Positions 8,139 to 18,456 are shown, counted from the first letter of the stretch. The stretch is 21,149 nt of DNA from Trueperaceae bacterium (GCA_007130355.1 SLSQ01000268.1:1-21149); one strand, 5' to 3'. Translations and numbers: made by a program. The notes: a model not told the origin generated them from the letters alone.

Positions 8139-8150
8139 GACGCTATCACG
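8139..8150 (-). promoter_or_regulatory. leaderless, extended -10 promoter of the TPR gene
   Basis: Minus-strand reading is CGTGATAGCGTC. TAGCGT (8145 down to 8140) is TANNNT, preceded by TGA as in an extended -10 (TGN), and ends 6 nt before the GTG at 8133. The identical 12-mer precedes the M16C gene at 9008-9019. Confidence 0.65.
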
Positions 8151-8199
8151 GGTCCGCGGGACGGGCGTCCCCAGCTGCACCGGCCCCGCGGGCGGGCGG

Positions 8200-8982
8200 T
8201 CAGAGCCGATCGACGGTGCGGACCGGACCGTCCGGGTCGAGCGGTTCGCCCTCCGGCGTGGCCGCGCGGAACGTCTCCTCGAAGAGGCGCTCGGTCAGGC
8301 GGCGCGCGAAGCCGAGCACGGAGAGCGCCTGGCTGCGGTGGCAGGCGAGCGCCTGCAGCTTGACGGCGAGCTCGTCGCGCGTCAACTCGATGCGGCGGTC
8401 GGGCGGCCGCCACCCGTCGCGGATCCGTTCCGGCGTCAGGAACCCGTCCCGGGCCGGCCCGTCGAACGGATCGGGGGAGGCGTAGTGGTAGATGCCGCAC
8501 GGCCGGTGGTCCGCACGGGTCAACGCCCGGTGCGCCAGCCGGTGGGTGGCGACGTGGTCGGGATGGCCGTTGCTGCCGTTGGCCGCGAAGGTGACCACCG
8601 CCGCCGGTCGCTCCTCGTCGACGATCCGCACCAGGTCGGGCACGATCCGTTCCTCGGGCACGGCCTGCAGACCGGGGTCGCGTGGCACGCCGCGATCCCC
8701 GTCGGGGACGTAGTCGTGGTGGTCGTGCAGCTCCAGTCGGGCGATGCCGAGGATCTCCGCCGCTTCGCGCAGCTCCTCCTCGCGCAGGTCGCCGAGCCGT
8801 TCGGGCGGGCAGAGCCCCAGCGACCGTCCGCCGCGACCACGGGTGAGGGTCACGAGGACGGTGCGCTCGCCGGCGGCGGCGAGCCGGGTCCAGAGGCCGC
8901 CGAGGCCGAACGCTTCGTCGTCCGGGTGGGGCACGATCGCGAGCAACGCCGCGCCGGTGGCGGGTTCTTGGGTCGGGCGCAT
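8200..8982 (-). CDS. PIG-L/LmbE family zinc deacetylase
   Basis: Zinc-dependent N-acetyl-sugar deacetylase fold (PIG-L, MshB, BshB family). The metal site is intact: PHPDDE at residues 18-23 (His19, Asp22, with Asp21 the likely base) and HPDHVATH at 140-147 (His143 as third ligand). Strands AALLAIV and RTVLVTLTRGRGG are typical. The frame extends upstream to 9366, but I start at ATG 8982. The family begins just before the PHPDDE strand, TACGCT lies 6 nt upstream, and a longer form would run into the divergent M16C gene. 260 residues, cytoplasmic. BshB (bacillithiol synthesis) is possible because Deinococcus species make bacillithiol, but no bshA or bshC is nearby. An antibiotic- or glycoconjugate-modifying deacetylase is equally possible. 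Confidence 0.88.
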   Translation of the reverse strand: MRPTQEPATGAALLAIVPHPDDEAFGLGGLWTRLAAAGERTVLVTLTRGRGGRSLGLCPPERLGDLREEELREAAEILGIARLELHDHHDYVPDGDRGVPRDPGLQAVPEERIVPDLVRIVDEERPAAVVTFAANGSNGHPDHVATHRLAHRALTRADHRPCGIYHYASPDPFDGPARDGFLTPERIRDGWRPPDRRIELTRDELAVKLQALACHRSQALSVLGFARRLTERLFEETFRAATPEGEPLDPDGPVRTVDRL

Positions 8983-8987
8983 GGCGG

Positions 8988-8999
8988 GAGCGTACCGCG
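8988..8999 (-). promoter_or_regulatory. leaderless promoter core of the PIG-L gene
   Basis: Minus-strand reading is CGCGGTACGCTC, the same 12-mer as before rqcH. TACGCT (8994 down to 8989) ends 6 nt before the ATG at 8982. The -35 window expected at a 17-bp spacer (about 9012-9017) almost coincides with the -10 of the divergent M16C gene. Confidence 0.65.
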
Positions 9000-9007
9000 C
9001 AGGGGCG

Positions 9008-9019
9008 CGTGATAGCGTC
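9008..9019 (+). promoter_or_regulatory. leaderless, extended -10 promoter of the M16C gene
   Basis: CGTGATAGCGTC carries TAGCGT at 9013-9018 with TGA in front (extended -10). It ends 7 nt before the ATG at 9026. The 12-mer is identical to the TPR promoter core at 8139-8150 on the other strand. Confidence 0.68.
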
Positions 9020-9025
9020 CGCGCC

Positions 9026-11930
9026 ATGGAGATGCACGGGTTCCACGAACGCGACCGGCGGTCGCTCGCCCTGCTCGGGGTCGAGGGTCGCCTGCTGGTC
9101 CACGAACGGTCGGGGACCGAGGTGCTGGTCCTCGCCAACGACGAACCGAACCTCAGCTTCGCGCTCGGGGTGCCGACCGTGCCGGACGCCGACGACGGCG
9201 TGGCCCACATCCTCGAGCACATGGTCCTGGCCGGCTCGGAGCGGTTCCCGCTGAAGGACCCGTTCTTCTCGATGATAAAGGGGTCGGTGGCCGGGTTCCT
9301 GAACGCGATGACCGCGCCGGACCGGACGATGTACCCGTTCGCGACGCGCAACCGTCGGGACTTCACGAACCTGCTCGACGTCTACCTCGACGCCGTCTTC
9401 CGGCCGCTGCTCACGCGCCGGACGTTCGACCAGGAGGCGTGGCACCTGCGCCCGGGCGACGAGGCGGGGACCCTCGCCCTGAGCGGGATCGTCTACAACG
9501 AGATGAAGGGAACGGTGGCGAGCCCGGACTGGGCGCTCGAGACCGCCGAGGCGCGCGCCCTCTTCCCGGACACGCCCGCCCGGTTCGAATACGGCGGCGA
9601 CCCGGCGGCGATCCCCGACCTCACCCACGAGCGCCTGCGGGCGTTCCACGCCGAGCGCTACCATCCGGCCCGCGCGCGGATCGTGCTGCACGGTCCGGTG
9701 CCGCTCGAAGAAGCGCTCGCCCGGATCGCCGCGTACGTCGGAGAGGCGGAGTCGCTCCCGCCGGTCGACCCGGTTCCGCTGCAGCCCCCGTTCCCCGCGC
9801 CCCGCCGTGCCGAGGGCGTCTACCCCGGGTCGGACGGGGACGGCGCCTTCGCGACCACCTCGTGGGCGTTCCCGGAGCCGGCGGCGCCGGTCGACCGCTG
9901 GGAGCTCGAGCTGCTCGAGCACGTGCTCGTCGGCCGGCCGTCGTCGCCTTTGCGGCGCGCCCTCTCCGACTCGGGACTGGGCGAGGCGTTCGTGGGCGGC
10001 CTGGACGTCGGGGCGCGCCAGCCGGTGCTGCGCGCCGGCCTCCGCGGCGTCGCGTCCGACCGGGTCGGCCAGGTCCACGATCTGATCCGCACCACGCTCG
10101 CCGACCTCGCCGACCGTGGCGTCGACGCCAACGATCTCGAAGCGGGCCGCAACCGGATCGAGTTCGCCTTGCGCGAGATGGACGTGCACGGCGGTCAGCG
10201 GGGCCTGGCGCTGGCGCTGACCGCGCTCGGGCCGTGGCTGCGGGGCGCCGATCCGCTCACGGAGCTCGATCTCGACGCGGTCCTGGCCGACCTCGACCGG
10301 AGGGCCGCGGTCGGAGCCGAGACCGCGACGGCGCTCATCCGCACCCGGCTGCTCGAGAACCCGCACCGGGTCGACCTCGCGGTGCGACCGGACCCCGAGG
10401 CGAGCCGGCGGCGCGACGCGGCGGAGCGCCTGCGCCTCGAGGCGGAGGCGTCCCGCCTCGGGGAGGAGGGCCTGCGGGAGCTCGCCGAGCGGGCGGAGCG
10501 GCTGCGCGCGGAGCAGGAGCGGCCCGATCCGCCCGAAGCGATCGCGACGTTGCCGCGGCTGCGGCGCCGCGACCTGGACCGCCCGGACGCGGAGCCCGCG
10601 GTCGCGAGCGACCGTGTCGGCGGCGCGGAGCGGTGGCGGATCGAGGAGCCGACGCGCGGCATCGTCTACCTCGATCTCGGATTCGACCTGCGGGCGCTGC
10701 CGGCGCGGCTGCTTCCGCTCGTGCCGGTGTTCGGGCGCCTGCTGCTCGAGTCCGGGACGGAAACTTCGGAACTCGACGAACTCACGCGCGCGATCGACCG
10801 TGCGACCGGCGGGATCGACACCCGTACCGAACTGGCGGGCGGGGTCGACGGCCGTTCCGGACTGGCGCGCTTCTTCGTCCGCGGGCGGGCCCTGGCGCCG
10901 CGGGCCGGGACCCTGGCCGATCTGCTCGCCGAGGTGCTGACCTCGGCGCGCCTGACCGACCGGTCGCGCGTCCGGGCGCTCCTGGTCGAGACCGCCGCCC
11001 GGCGGCGCGCGATGCTCGAGGTCGCGGGTACCCGCTTCGCGGTGCGGCGGCTCGCCGCCCATCTCGGTCCGGAGGCGCGCGCCGAGGAGGCGATGACCGG
11101 CCTCGCCTCGCTGGCGGAGACGACCGCCTGGATCGAGCGTGTCGACGACGCGTGGGAGGAGGTCGCCGAAGCGCTGACCGAACTGCGGGACCGTCTCGTC
11201 ACGCGTGGCGCCCTGGTCGCGGGCGTCACCGCCGACGCCGCGGCGCACGAGGCGGCCGGACCGGCGCTCGCGGAGCTCGTCGACCGGCTCCCCGCCGGCC
11301 ACGGCGCCCGCTTCGACTGGACCGAACTTCCGACGCCGGCGCCGCGGGAGGGCTGGACCCTGCCGGGGCAGGTGCACTACGTGGCGACGCAGGCCCGGCT
11401 CCGTGACGGCGCTCCGCTGCCGGGCGCCTGGCTCGCCGCCGCCCGCTGGCTCGCCACCGAGGTGATGACGCCGGAGCTGCGCTTCCGGGGCGGGGCGTAC
11501 GGCGGCGGCACCTCCCTCGATCCGCTCGTCGGCACCGTCCGGCACACCAGCTACCGCGACCCGAACCTGCGCCGCACCCTCGAGGTCATGGCGGACGCGC
11601 CGAGGCGCCTGCGCGAGGAGGGTGCGGCGCTGCCGGAGACGGAGATCGAGACGCTGGTCATCGGTTCGGTCGGCGCGCTGCAGCCGTACGAGCTGCCGGC
11701 AGCGCGCGGCTACCGTGCGGTCCTGCGTCGCCTGCGCGGCACGGAAGGGATGCGCGACCGGCTGCGGGACGAAGCGCTCGCGGCCGGGCCGTCGGCGTTC
11801 GTCGAGCTCGCCGACGCGATCGTCGCGGCCGGAGCGCCGTCGGTGGCGGCGCTCGGCCCGGCCGCTTCGTTCGCGGCGATGGAGGGGGAGGAGCGCTTCG
11901 AGGTCCGGCGTCCCGACGCCGGACCGGGCG

Positions 11931-11938
<8 letters not shown>
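9026..11938 (+). CDS. M16C family zinc metallopeptidase (PreP/falcilysin-like)
   Basis: Large clamshell metallopeptidase that degrades unfolded peptides up to several dozen residues. The inverted zinc motif HxxEH is HILEH at residues 61-65, followed by the family's FSMIKGSVAGFLNAMTAPDRTMYPFA. The third ligand is Glu159 in GIVYNEMKG, 94 residues further on as in PreP. The charged helical linker of the M16C-associated region spans about 455-515. In the C-terminal half, RFRGGAYGGG places Arg819 and Tyr825, the substrate-carbonyl pair, with PreP spacing, followed by TSYRDPNLRRTLEV. So the site looks active. 970 residues is full length. ATG 9026 is preferred over upstream in-frame codons because TAGCGT ends 7 nt before it and the family N-terminus fits. 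No signal peptide, so probably cytosolic. Its stop lies inside the convergent clpB 3' end. Confidence 0.93.
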
Positions 11939-14513
<2,575 letters not shown>

Positions 14514-14519
14514 GGCGCC

Positions 14520-14548
14520 ATCGTAGGACTTGAGTCTCTCTATGTCAA
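14520..14548 (-). promoter_or_regulatory. clpB sigma-A promoter, leaderless
   Basis: On the minus strand TTGACA (14548 down to 14543) is a perfect -35, followed by a 17-bp spacer and TACGAT (14525 down to 14520) as -10. Only 6 nt separate the -10 from the clpB ATG, so transcription should start at or beside the A of ATG. This is the only promoter in the window with both consensus elements, fitting a strong promoter held down by a repressor. Confidence 0.85.
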
Positions 14549-14549
14549 G
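14529..14549. promoter_or_regulatory. HAIR-type inverted repeat, probable HspR operator of clpB
   Basis: CTTGAGT-N7-TGTCAAG compares with the HspR consensus CTTGAGT-N7-ACTCAAG: the left arm is exact, the right arm differs at its first two bases, and the outer CTTGA/TCAAG palindrome is perfect. It spans the -35 and most of the spacer of the clpB promoter, so bound repressor would block polymerase. HspR control of clpB is established in Actinobacteria and in Deinococcus. No hspR gene lies in this window. Confidence 0.8.
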
Positions 14550-14585
14550 TTTCCTGCCGGGCATGTGTGGGACGTGGTGGGCTCG

Positions 14586-14608
14586 GGCCCGCTCCGAGGA
14601 CCCGGGCC
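14586..14608. repeat. inverted repeat GGCCCG-N11-CGGGCC upstream of pfkA
   Basis: A perfect 6-bp inverted repeat with an 11-nt spacer ends 10 nt before the pfkA -10 box, covering its -35 window. It could be an operator for a metabolic regulator or chance in GC-rich DNA. It does not overlap the clpB promoter. The rest of the 119-bp clpB-pfkA gap shows nothing else clear. Confidence 0.3.
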
Positions 14609-14618
14609 TCACCGCAGG

Positions 14619-14624
14619 TATGCT
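14619..14624 (+). promoter_or_regulatory. -10 box (TATGCT) of pfkA, leaderless type
   Basis: TATGCT fits TANNNT and ends 8 nt before the pfkA ATG at 14633. No Shine-Dalgarno lies between them, consistent with a leaderless mRNA. No convincing -35. Confidence 0.6.
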
Positions 14625-14632
14625 GCGCCCCG

Positions 14633-15601
14633 ATGAAGCACCTCGCCGTCCTCACCAGCGGAGGCGACGCCCCCGGCATGAACGCCGCCATCCGCGCCGT
14701 GGTCCGCACCGCCATCCACAAGGGCGTGCGCGTCAGCGGCATCGGCCACGGCTACCAGGGGCTGATCGAGGACGACCTGCGACCCCTCGGTGCCCGCAGC
14801 GTCGCCAACGTGATCCAGCGCGGCGGCACGATCCTCCGCACCGCCCGCTGCGAACCGTTCCTCACCGGGGAGGGGCGCGCCCGGGCCGCCGCCACGCTCC
14901 GCCGCCACGGCGTCGAGGGCCTGATCGTGATCGGCGGCGACGGCACCTACCGCGGCGCCTCGGCCCTGCACGAGGAGCACGGCGTCCCGGTGATCGGCGT
15001 CCCCGGCACGATCGACAACGACATCTACGGTACCGACGTCTCGATCGGCTTCAACACGGCGATCAACACCGCGCTCGACGCGGTCGACAAGCTGCGCGAC
15101 ACCGCCGCCAGCCACAACCGGATGTTCCTCGCCGAGGTGATGGGTCGCCACTCCGGCCACATCGCCCTCAACGTCGGCGTCGCCGGCGGCGCCGAAGCGA
15201 TCCTCATCCCCGAACGTCCGGTCGACGTCGAGGCGGTCGTCGATCTGCTCACCGCCGCCGAACGCCGCGGCAAGACGAGCAGCGTGGTCGTGGTCGCCGA
15301 AGGGGCGGTCCCGGGCGGCGCCGTCGCCCTCCAGCGCGAGATCGAGGAGCGGGCCGGCTACGAGATGCGGACCGTCATCCTGGGCCACGTGCAGCGGGGC
15401 GGCAGCCCCTCGACCCGGGACCGGGTCCTCGCCTCGCGGCTCGGTTCGATGGCGGTCGAGGGGCTGGTGAGCGGCCGCAGCGGCGAGATGGTCGGCGTCG
15501 ACAAGCGCGGCAACGTGTTCGTGCCGCTCGCCGACGTCGTGCGCCAGCAGAAGCCGATCGACGAGCAGCTCGTGGAGCTCGCCACCATCCTCGCGATCTG
15601 A
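14633..15601 (+). CDS. pfkA: ATP-dependent 6-phosphofructokinase (PfkA)
   Basis: Phosphorylates fructose-6-phosphate to fructose-1,6-bisphosphate, the committed glycolytic step. Bacterial group A PFK: N-terminal LTSGGDAPGMNAAIR (about 8-21), ATP site GGDGTYRGAS at 101-110 with Gly104, which indicates ATP rather than pyrophosphate as donor, catalytic PGTIDND at 124-130 (Asp128), MGRHSG at 170-175 and GHVQRGGSPS at 251-260. 322 residues is the usual length. The frame opens at 14567, but those 22 extra residues are outside the family, and ATG 14633 follows a TATGCT box by 8 nt. Divergent from clpB and convergent with tyrS across a perfect hairpin. Works in the same pathway as fba in this window although not co-transcribed with it. 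Confidence 0.96.
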   Translation: MKHLAVLTSGGDAPGMNAAIRAVVRTAIHKGVRVSGIGHGYQGLIEDDLRPLGARSVANVIQRGGTILRTARCEPFLTGEGRARAAATLRRHGVEGLIVIGGDGTYRGASALHEEHGVPVIGVPGTIDNDIYGTDVSIGFNTAINTALDAVDKLRDTAASHNRMFLAEVMGRHSGHIALNVGVAGGAEAILIPERPVDVEAVVDLLTAAERRGKTSSVVVVAEGAVPGGAVALQREIEERAGYEMRTVILGHVQRGGSPSTRDRVLASRLGSMAVEGLVSGRSGEMVGVDKRGNVFVPLADVVRQQKPIDEQLVELATILAI

Positions 15602-15602
15602 A

Positions 15603-15619
15603 GGTCCCGCGCCGGGACC
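15603..15619. terminator. perfect 7-bp hairpin between convergent pfkA and tyrS
   Basis: GGTCCCG (15603-15609) pairs exactly with CGGGACC (15613-15619) around a CGC loop. It starts directly after the pfkA TGA and ends 3 nt before the tyrS stop. It is symmetric and could serve both genes, but lacks a T-run on either strand, so it is a U-less terminator candidate or a 3'-end stabiliser. Confidence 0.55.
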
Positions 15620-15622
15620 GGG

Positions 15623-16840
15623 TCAGGCCCGCCGCACCCGCACGAACCCGTCCTTGCCGCGCTGGAGCACCGCCGGCGCGGCCAGTTCCAGGTACGTGCT
15701 CGGATCGTCGATCGGCGCTCCGTCCAGGCGCAGGCCGCGGTTCTGGATCAAGCGCCGAGCCTCGCCGTTGCTGGCGGCGTGGCCGGCCAGCACCGCCAAC
15801 CGCAGCACCCCGACGCGGCCGTCCCGGAACTCCTCGGCCGGTACCGCCACCTCCGGCATCCGCTCCGGCGTGCGGCCGCGCGCCACCTCGTCGTAGCGGC
15901 GTTCCGCGCCCGCGACCACCGAGGCGTCGTGGTAGATCCGGACCAACTCGCGCGCGAAGGTGCGGTGCGCCCCGACCGGATCCTGGGCGAGCTCCCGTTC
16001 GAGCTCCGGGAGCGGGAGCAGCGTGCACAGCTCCGCATAGCGCGGCAGCAGCGCGTCCGGCACCGTCATCGCCTTCTTGAACATCGACTCCGGCGGTTCC
16101 GCGATGCCGATGACGTTGCCGAGGCTCTTCGACATCTTCTCCTTGCCGTCCAGACCCTCGAGCAGCGGGGTGGTGAGCGCCACCTGCGGCGTCTGGCCGT
16201 AGGCGCGCTGCACGTCCCGCCCCACCAGCAGGTTGAACAGCTGGTCGGTGCCGCCCAGCTCGACGTCGGCGCGGATCGCGACCGAGTCGTACGCCTGCGC
16301 GAGCGGGTAGAGGAACTCGTGCACGCTGATCGGCACGCCGGAGCGGTAGCGCTGCGTGAAGTCGTCCCGCTCGAGCATCCGCGCGACCGTGTACGTCGAG
16401 GCGAGCCGGACCAGGTCGCCGAAGTCCATCCCCTGCAACCACTCCGAGTTGTGCCGGATCTCCAGCCGCTCGGGCGCGTCGTCGAGGATCCGGGTGGCCT
16501 GCTCGACGTAGGTCCGACCGTTGCGGCGCGTCTCGTCGAGCGACAAGGACGGCCGCGTCTTGTTGCGGCCGCTCGGATCGCCGATCGTGGCCGTGAAGTC
16601 CCCGATGATCAGCACCGCGACGTGGCCGAGGTCCTGGAACTGACGCAGCTTGCGCAGCACCACCGCATGCCCCACGTGCAGGTCCGAGCTCGACGGATCG
16701 ACCCCGAGCTTCGCCCGCAGCGGCCGACCCTCGCGCTCGGCACGCTCGAGCAGCTCGCGCGCGCCCTCGTCCGGCACGATCTGGTCCGCGCCGCGCCGCA
16801 GCAGCCGAAGCGCTTCGCCCTGCTCCGTTCGCTCCACCAT
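15623..16840 (-). CDS. tyrS: tyrosyl-tRNA synthetase (TyrS)
   Basis: Class Ic synthetase charging tRNA-Tyr. The HIGH-type motif is HVGH at 55-58 within GVDPSSSDLHVGHAVVLRK, followed by LIIGDFTATIGDPSGRNKTRP. KMSKS is exact at 235-239 (GKEKMSKSLGN). The C-terminal S4 RNA-binding domain (from about 345) shows ARRLIQNRGLRLDGAPID. 405 residues; it resembles the Thermus-type TyrRS with exact KMSKS. Three in-frame starts exist (GTG 16852, ATG 16843, ATG 16840). GGAGG at 16850-16846 lies 5 nt before ATG 16840 but only 2 nt before ATG 16843 and inside the GTG option, so 16840 is preferred. Unlike most neighbours it has a leader of about 60 nt with a stable hairpin. Divergent from zwf. Confidence 0.95.
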   Translation of the reverse strand: MVERTEQGEALRLLRRGADQIVPDEGARELLERAEREGRPLRAKLGVDPSSSDLHVGHAVVLRKLRQFQDLGHVAVLIIGDFTATIGDPSGRNKTRPSLSLDETRRNGRTYVEQATRILDDAPERLEIRHNSEWLQGMDFGDLVRLASTYTVARMLERDDFTQRYRSGVPISVHEFLYPLAQAYDSVAIRADVELGGTDQLFNLLVGRDVQRAYGQTPQVALTTPLLEGLDGKEKMSKSLGNVIGIAEPPESMFKKAMTVPDALLPRYAELCTLLPLPELERELAQDPVGAHRTFARELVRIYHDASVVAGAERRYDEVARGRTPERMPEVAVPAEEFRDGRVGVLRLAVLAGHAASNGEARRLIQNRGLRLDGAPIDDPSTYLELAAPAVLQRGKDGFVRVRRA

Positions 16841-16872
16841 CATGACCTCCACGGCGGATCCGGGCCGCCCGC

Positions 16873-16898
16873 CGCACGGGGGTTCGCGCCCCCGCGCA
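16873..16898 (-). promoter_or_regulatory. stable hairpin in the tyrS 5' leader
   Basis: In the tyrS transcript a 10-bp stem forms: five G-C pairs plus C-G next to the loop, extended by G-U, C-G, G-C and U-G, around a 6-nt CGCGAA loop. It starts just after the predicted transcription start and ends about 20 nt before the GGAGG. A weaker GGCGG/CCGCC stem (16853-16869) follows next to the Shine-Dalgarno. This could be a regulatory leader or simply GC-rich folding. I see no T-box specifier or antiterminator sequence. Confidence 0.45.
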
Positions 16899-16907
16899 CG
16901 GCCTGGG

Positions 16908-16913
16908 AGTCTA
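16908..16913 (-). promoter_or_regulatory. -10 box (TAGACT) of tyrS
   Basis: Minus-strand TAGACT fits TANNNT and would start transcription near 16900, giving a leader of about 60 nt before ATG 16840. No clear -35 is seen. It lies 30 bp from the divergent zwf -10. Confidence 0.5.
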
Positions 16914-16943
16914 CCACCGGGCGGACCGGCCGCCCCCCGCTGG

Positions 16944-16949
16944 TATCTT
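16944..16949 (+). promoter_or_regulatory. -10 box (TATCTT) of zwf-rocF, leaderless type
   Basis: TATCTT is TANNNT, preceded by TGG (extended -10), and ends 7 nt before the zwf ATG at 16957. No Shine-Dalgarno lies between them. Confidence 0.65.
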
Positions 16950-16956
16950 CGCCGTC

Positions 16957-18456
16957 ATGAGCCGGAACCCGTCCGCGCCACGCCCGGAACCGTGCGCCTT
17001 CGTCATCTTCGGCGCCACCGGCGACCTCGCCGCCCGCAAGCTGATCCCCGCCCTCTGGACGCTCCACCGGGAGGGGGCGCTGCACCCGCGCACGCAGGTG
17101 ATCGGCTACGCCCGCAGCGAGATCGACGAGACGACGTTGCGCCGGAACCTGCGGACCGCGCTCGCCGAGCAGGCCGGGGCCGAACCGTCCGACGAAGCTT
17201 GGGAACCGTTCGCCGCACGCATCCGTTACGTCCGAGGCGGCTACGACGACGTCGGCGGCTTCGGCCGGCTCGGCGAGGCGCTCGACGCGCTCGAGCTGCC
17301 GCGCCGCCTCTTCTACACCGCCACCCCGCCGAACGCCTACGCCGGGATCGCCGACGCCCTCCACGCCACCGGCCTGAACCGCGCGCCCGACGGCGGCTGG
17401 ACCCGCCTGGTGGTCGAGAAGCCGTTCGGCCACGACCTGGACAGCGCGCGTGCCCTCAACCGGCGACTGCGCGAGGCGTTCGACGAGGACCAGATCCTCC
17501 GGATCGACCACTACCTCGCCAAGGAGACGGCGCAGAACCTGGCGGTGCTGCGCTTCGCGAACGCCCTCTTCGAACCGATGTGGAGCCGACGGACCGTCGA
17601 CCACGTGCAGATCACCATGACCGAGCCGATGGGGGTCGAGGGGCGCGGTTCGTTCTACGAAGAGGCCGGCGTGATCCGCGACGTCTTCCAGAACCACCTG
17701 CTGCAACTGCTCGCCCTGGTCGCGATGGAGCCGCCCGCCCGCTGGCGCGCCGATGACGTCCGCGACGAGAAGGTGAAGGTCCTGAACGCCCTGAGCTGCC
17801 CCGATCCGGAGGCGTCGGTGTTCGGTCAGTACGCCCGCGGCGGCGGGCACGCCGGCTACCGCGAGGAGGAGGGGGTCGACCCGGATTCGAACCAGGCGAC
17901 CTACGCCGCCGTCCGCTTCGAGATCCGGAACGGACGCTGGTCGGGCGTGCCGTTCTTCGTGCGCAGCGGCAAGAGGCTCCGCGGCAAGGCGAGCGAGATC
18001 GTGCTCGTCTTCTCCACCCCGGCCCACGTGCCGTTCGACCTGCAGGAGCCGCTCGCCGCCGACCGGCTGGTGCTGCGCGTCGCGCCCGACGAGGGCATCC
18101 GCATCGACCTCAACGCGAAGCGCCCCGGCACCGGGATCCGGCTGGGACGGGTCGGTCTCGACTTCACCTACGACGGCCGCTTCGACCGGCCGCCCCCGGA
18201 CGCCTACGAGACCCTGCTCCAGGACGCCATGCACGGCGACGCCACGCTGTTCATGCGCGCCGACGAGGTCGAGGCGCAGTGGCGCCTGGTGGAGCCGCTC
18301 CTCGCCCGCGGCGACGCCGGCCCCCCGCACCTCTACCCCGCCGGCGGCGACGGCCCCGCGGCGGCCGACGCGCTGATCGGGGCGCACGGCCGCGCCTGGC
18401 ACGCGCCGTCGCTCGAAGGGGAACGCGGCGACCGCGACGGGGAGGGCCGAGCGTGA
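16957..18456 (+). CDS. zwf: glucose-6-phosphate 1-dehydrogenase (Zwf)
   Basis: Oxidises glucose-6-phosphate to 6-phosphogluconolactone with NAD(P)+, entry to the oxidative pentose-phosphate path. The Rossmann motif is FGATGDLAARKL at 18-29, the substrate Lys is in VEKPFGHDL (Lys155), and the active-site peptide is RIDHYLAKETAQNL at 182-195, with Ala188 where most enzymes have Gly. The catalytic His247 is in FYEEAGVIRDVFQNHLLQ, a variant of the usual YYDxxGAxRDMxQNHLLQ. The C-terminal FFVRSGKRL..KASEIVLVF is typical. 499 residues, full length. The start ATG follows TATCTT by 7 nt. Its TGA overlaps the rocF GTG, an unusual partner in place of pgl, gnd or opcA. Confidence 0.96.
   Translation: MSRNPSAPRPEPCAFVIFGATGDLAARKLIPALWTLHREGALHPRTQVIGYARSEIDETTLRRNLRTALAEQAGAEPSDEAWEPFAARIRYVRGGYDDVGGFGRLGEALDALELPRRLFYTATPPNAYAGIADALHATGLNRAPDGGWTRLVVEKPFGHDLDSARALNRRLREAFDEDQILRIDHYLAKETAQNLAVLRFANALFEPMWSRRTVDHVQITMTEPMGVEGRGSFYEEAGVIRDVFQNHLLQLLALVAMEPPARWRADDVRDEKVKVLNALSCPDPEASVFGQYARGGGHAGYREEEGVDPDSNQATYAAVRFEIRNGRWSGVPFFVRSGKRLRGKASEIVLVFSTPAHVPFDLQEPLAADRLVLRVAPDEGIRIDLNAKRPGTGIRLGRVGLDFTYDGRFDRPPPDAYETLLQDAMHGDATLFMRADEVEAQWRLVEPLLARGDAGPPHLYPAGGDGPAAADALIGAHGRAWHAPSLEGERGDRDGEGRA

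Noticed and set aside
7550..11545. Very long open frame (1331 codons) on the minus strand, antisense to the M16C gene and running over the PIG-L gene
   Set aside because: GC-driven shadow: Arg/Gly/Pro-rich low-complexity translation with no family motif, while the opposite strand encodes a complete peptidase with all catalytic residues.
16841..16852. tyrS starts at GTG 16852 or ATG 16843
   Set aside because: The GTG would sit over the GGAGG Shine-Dalgarno and ATG 16843 is only 2 nt from it; ATG 16840 has workable spacing.
16841..16900. T-box riboswitch in the tyrS leader
   Set aside because: The leader is too short and lacks a T-box sequence, specifier loop and antiterminator.
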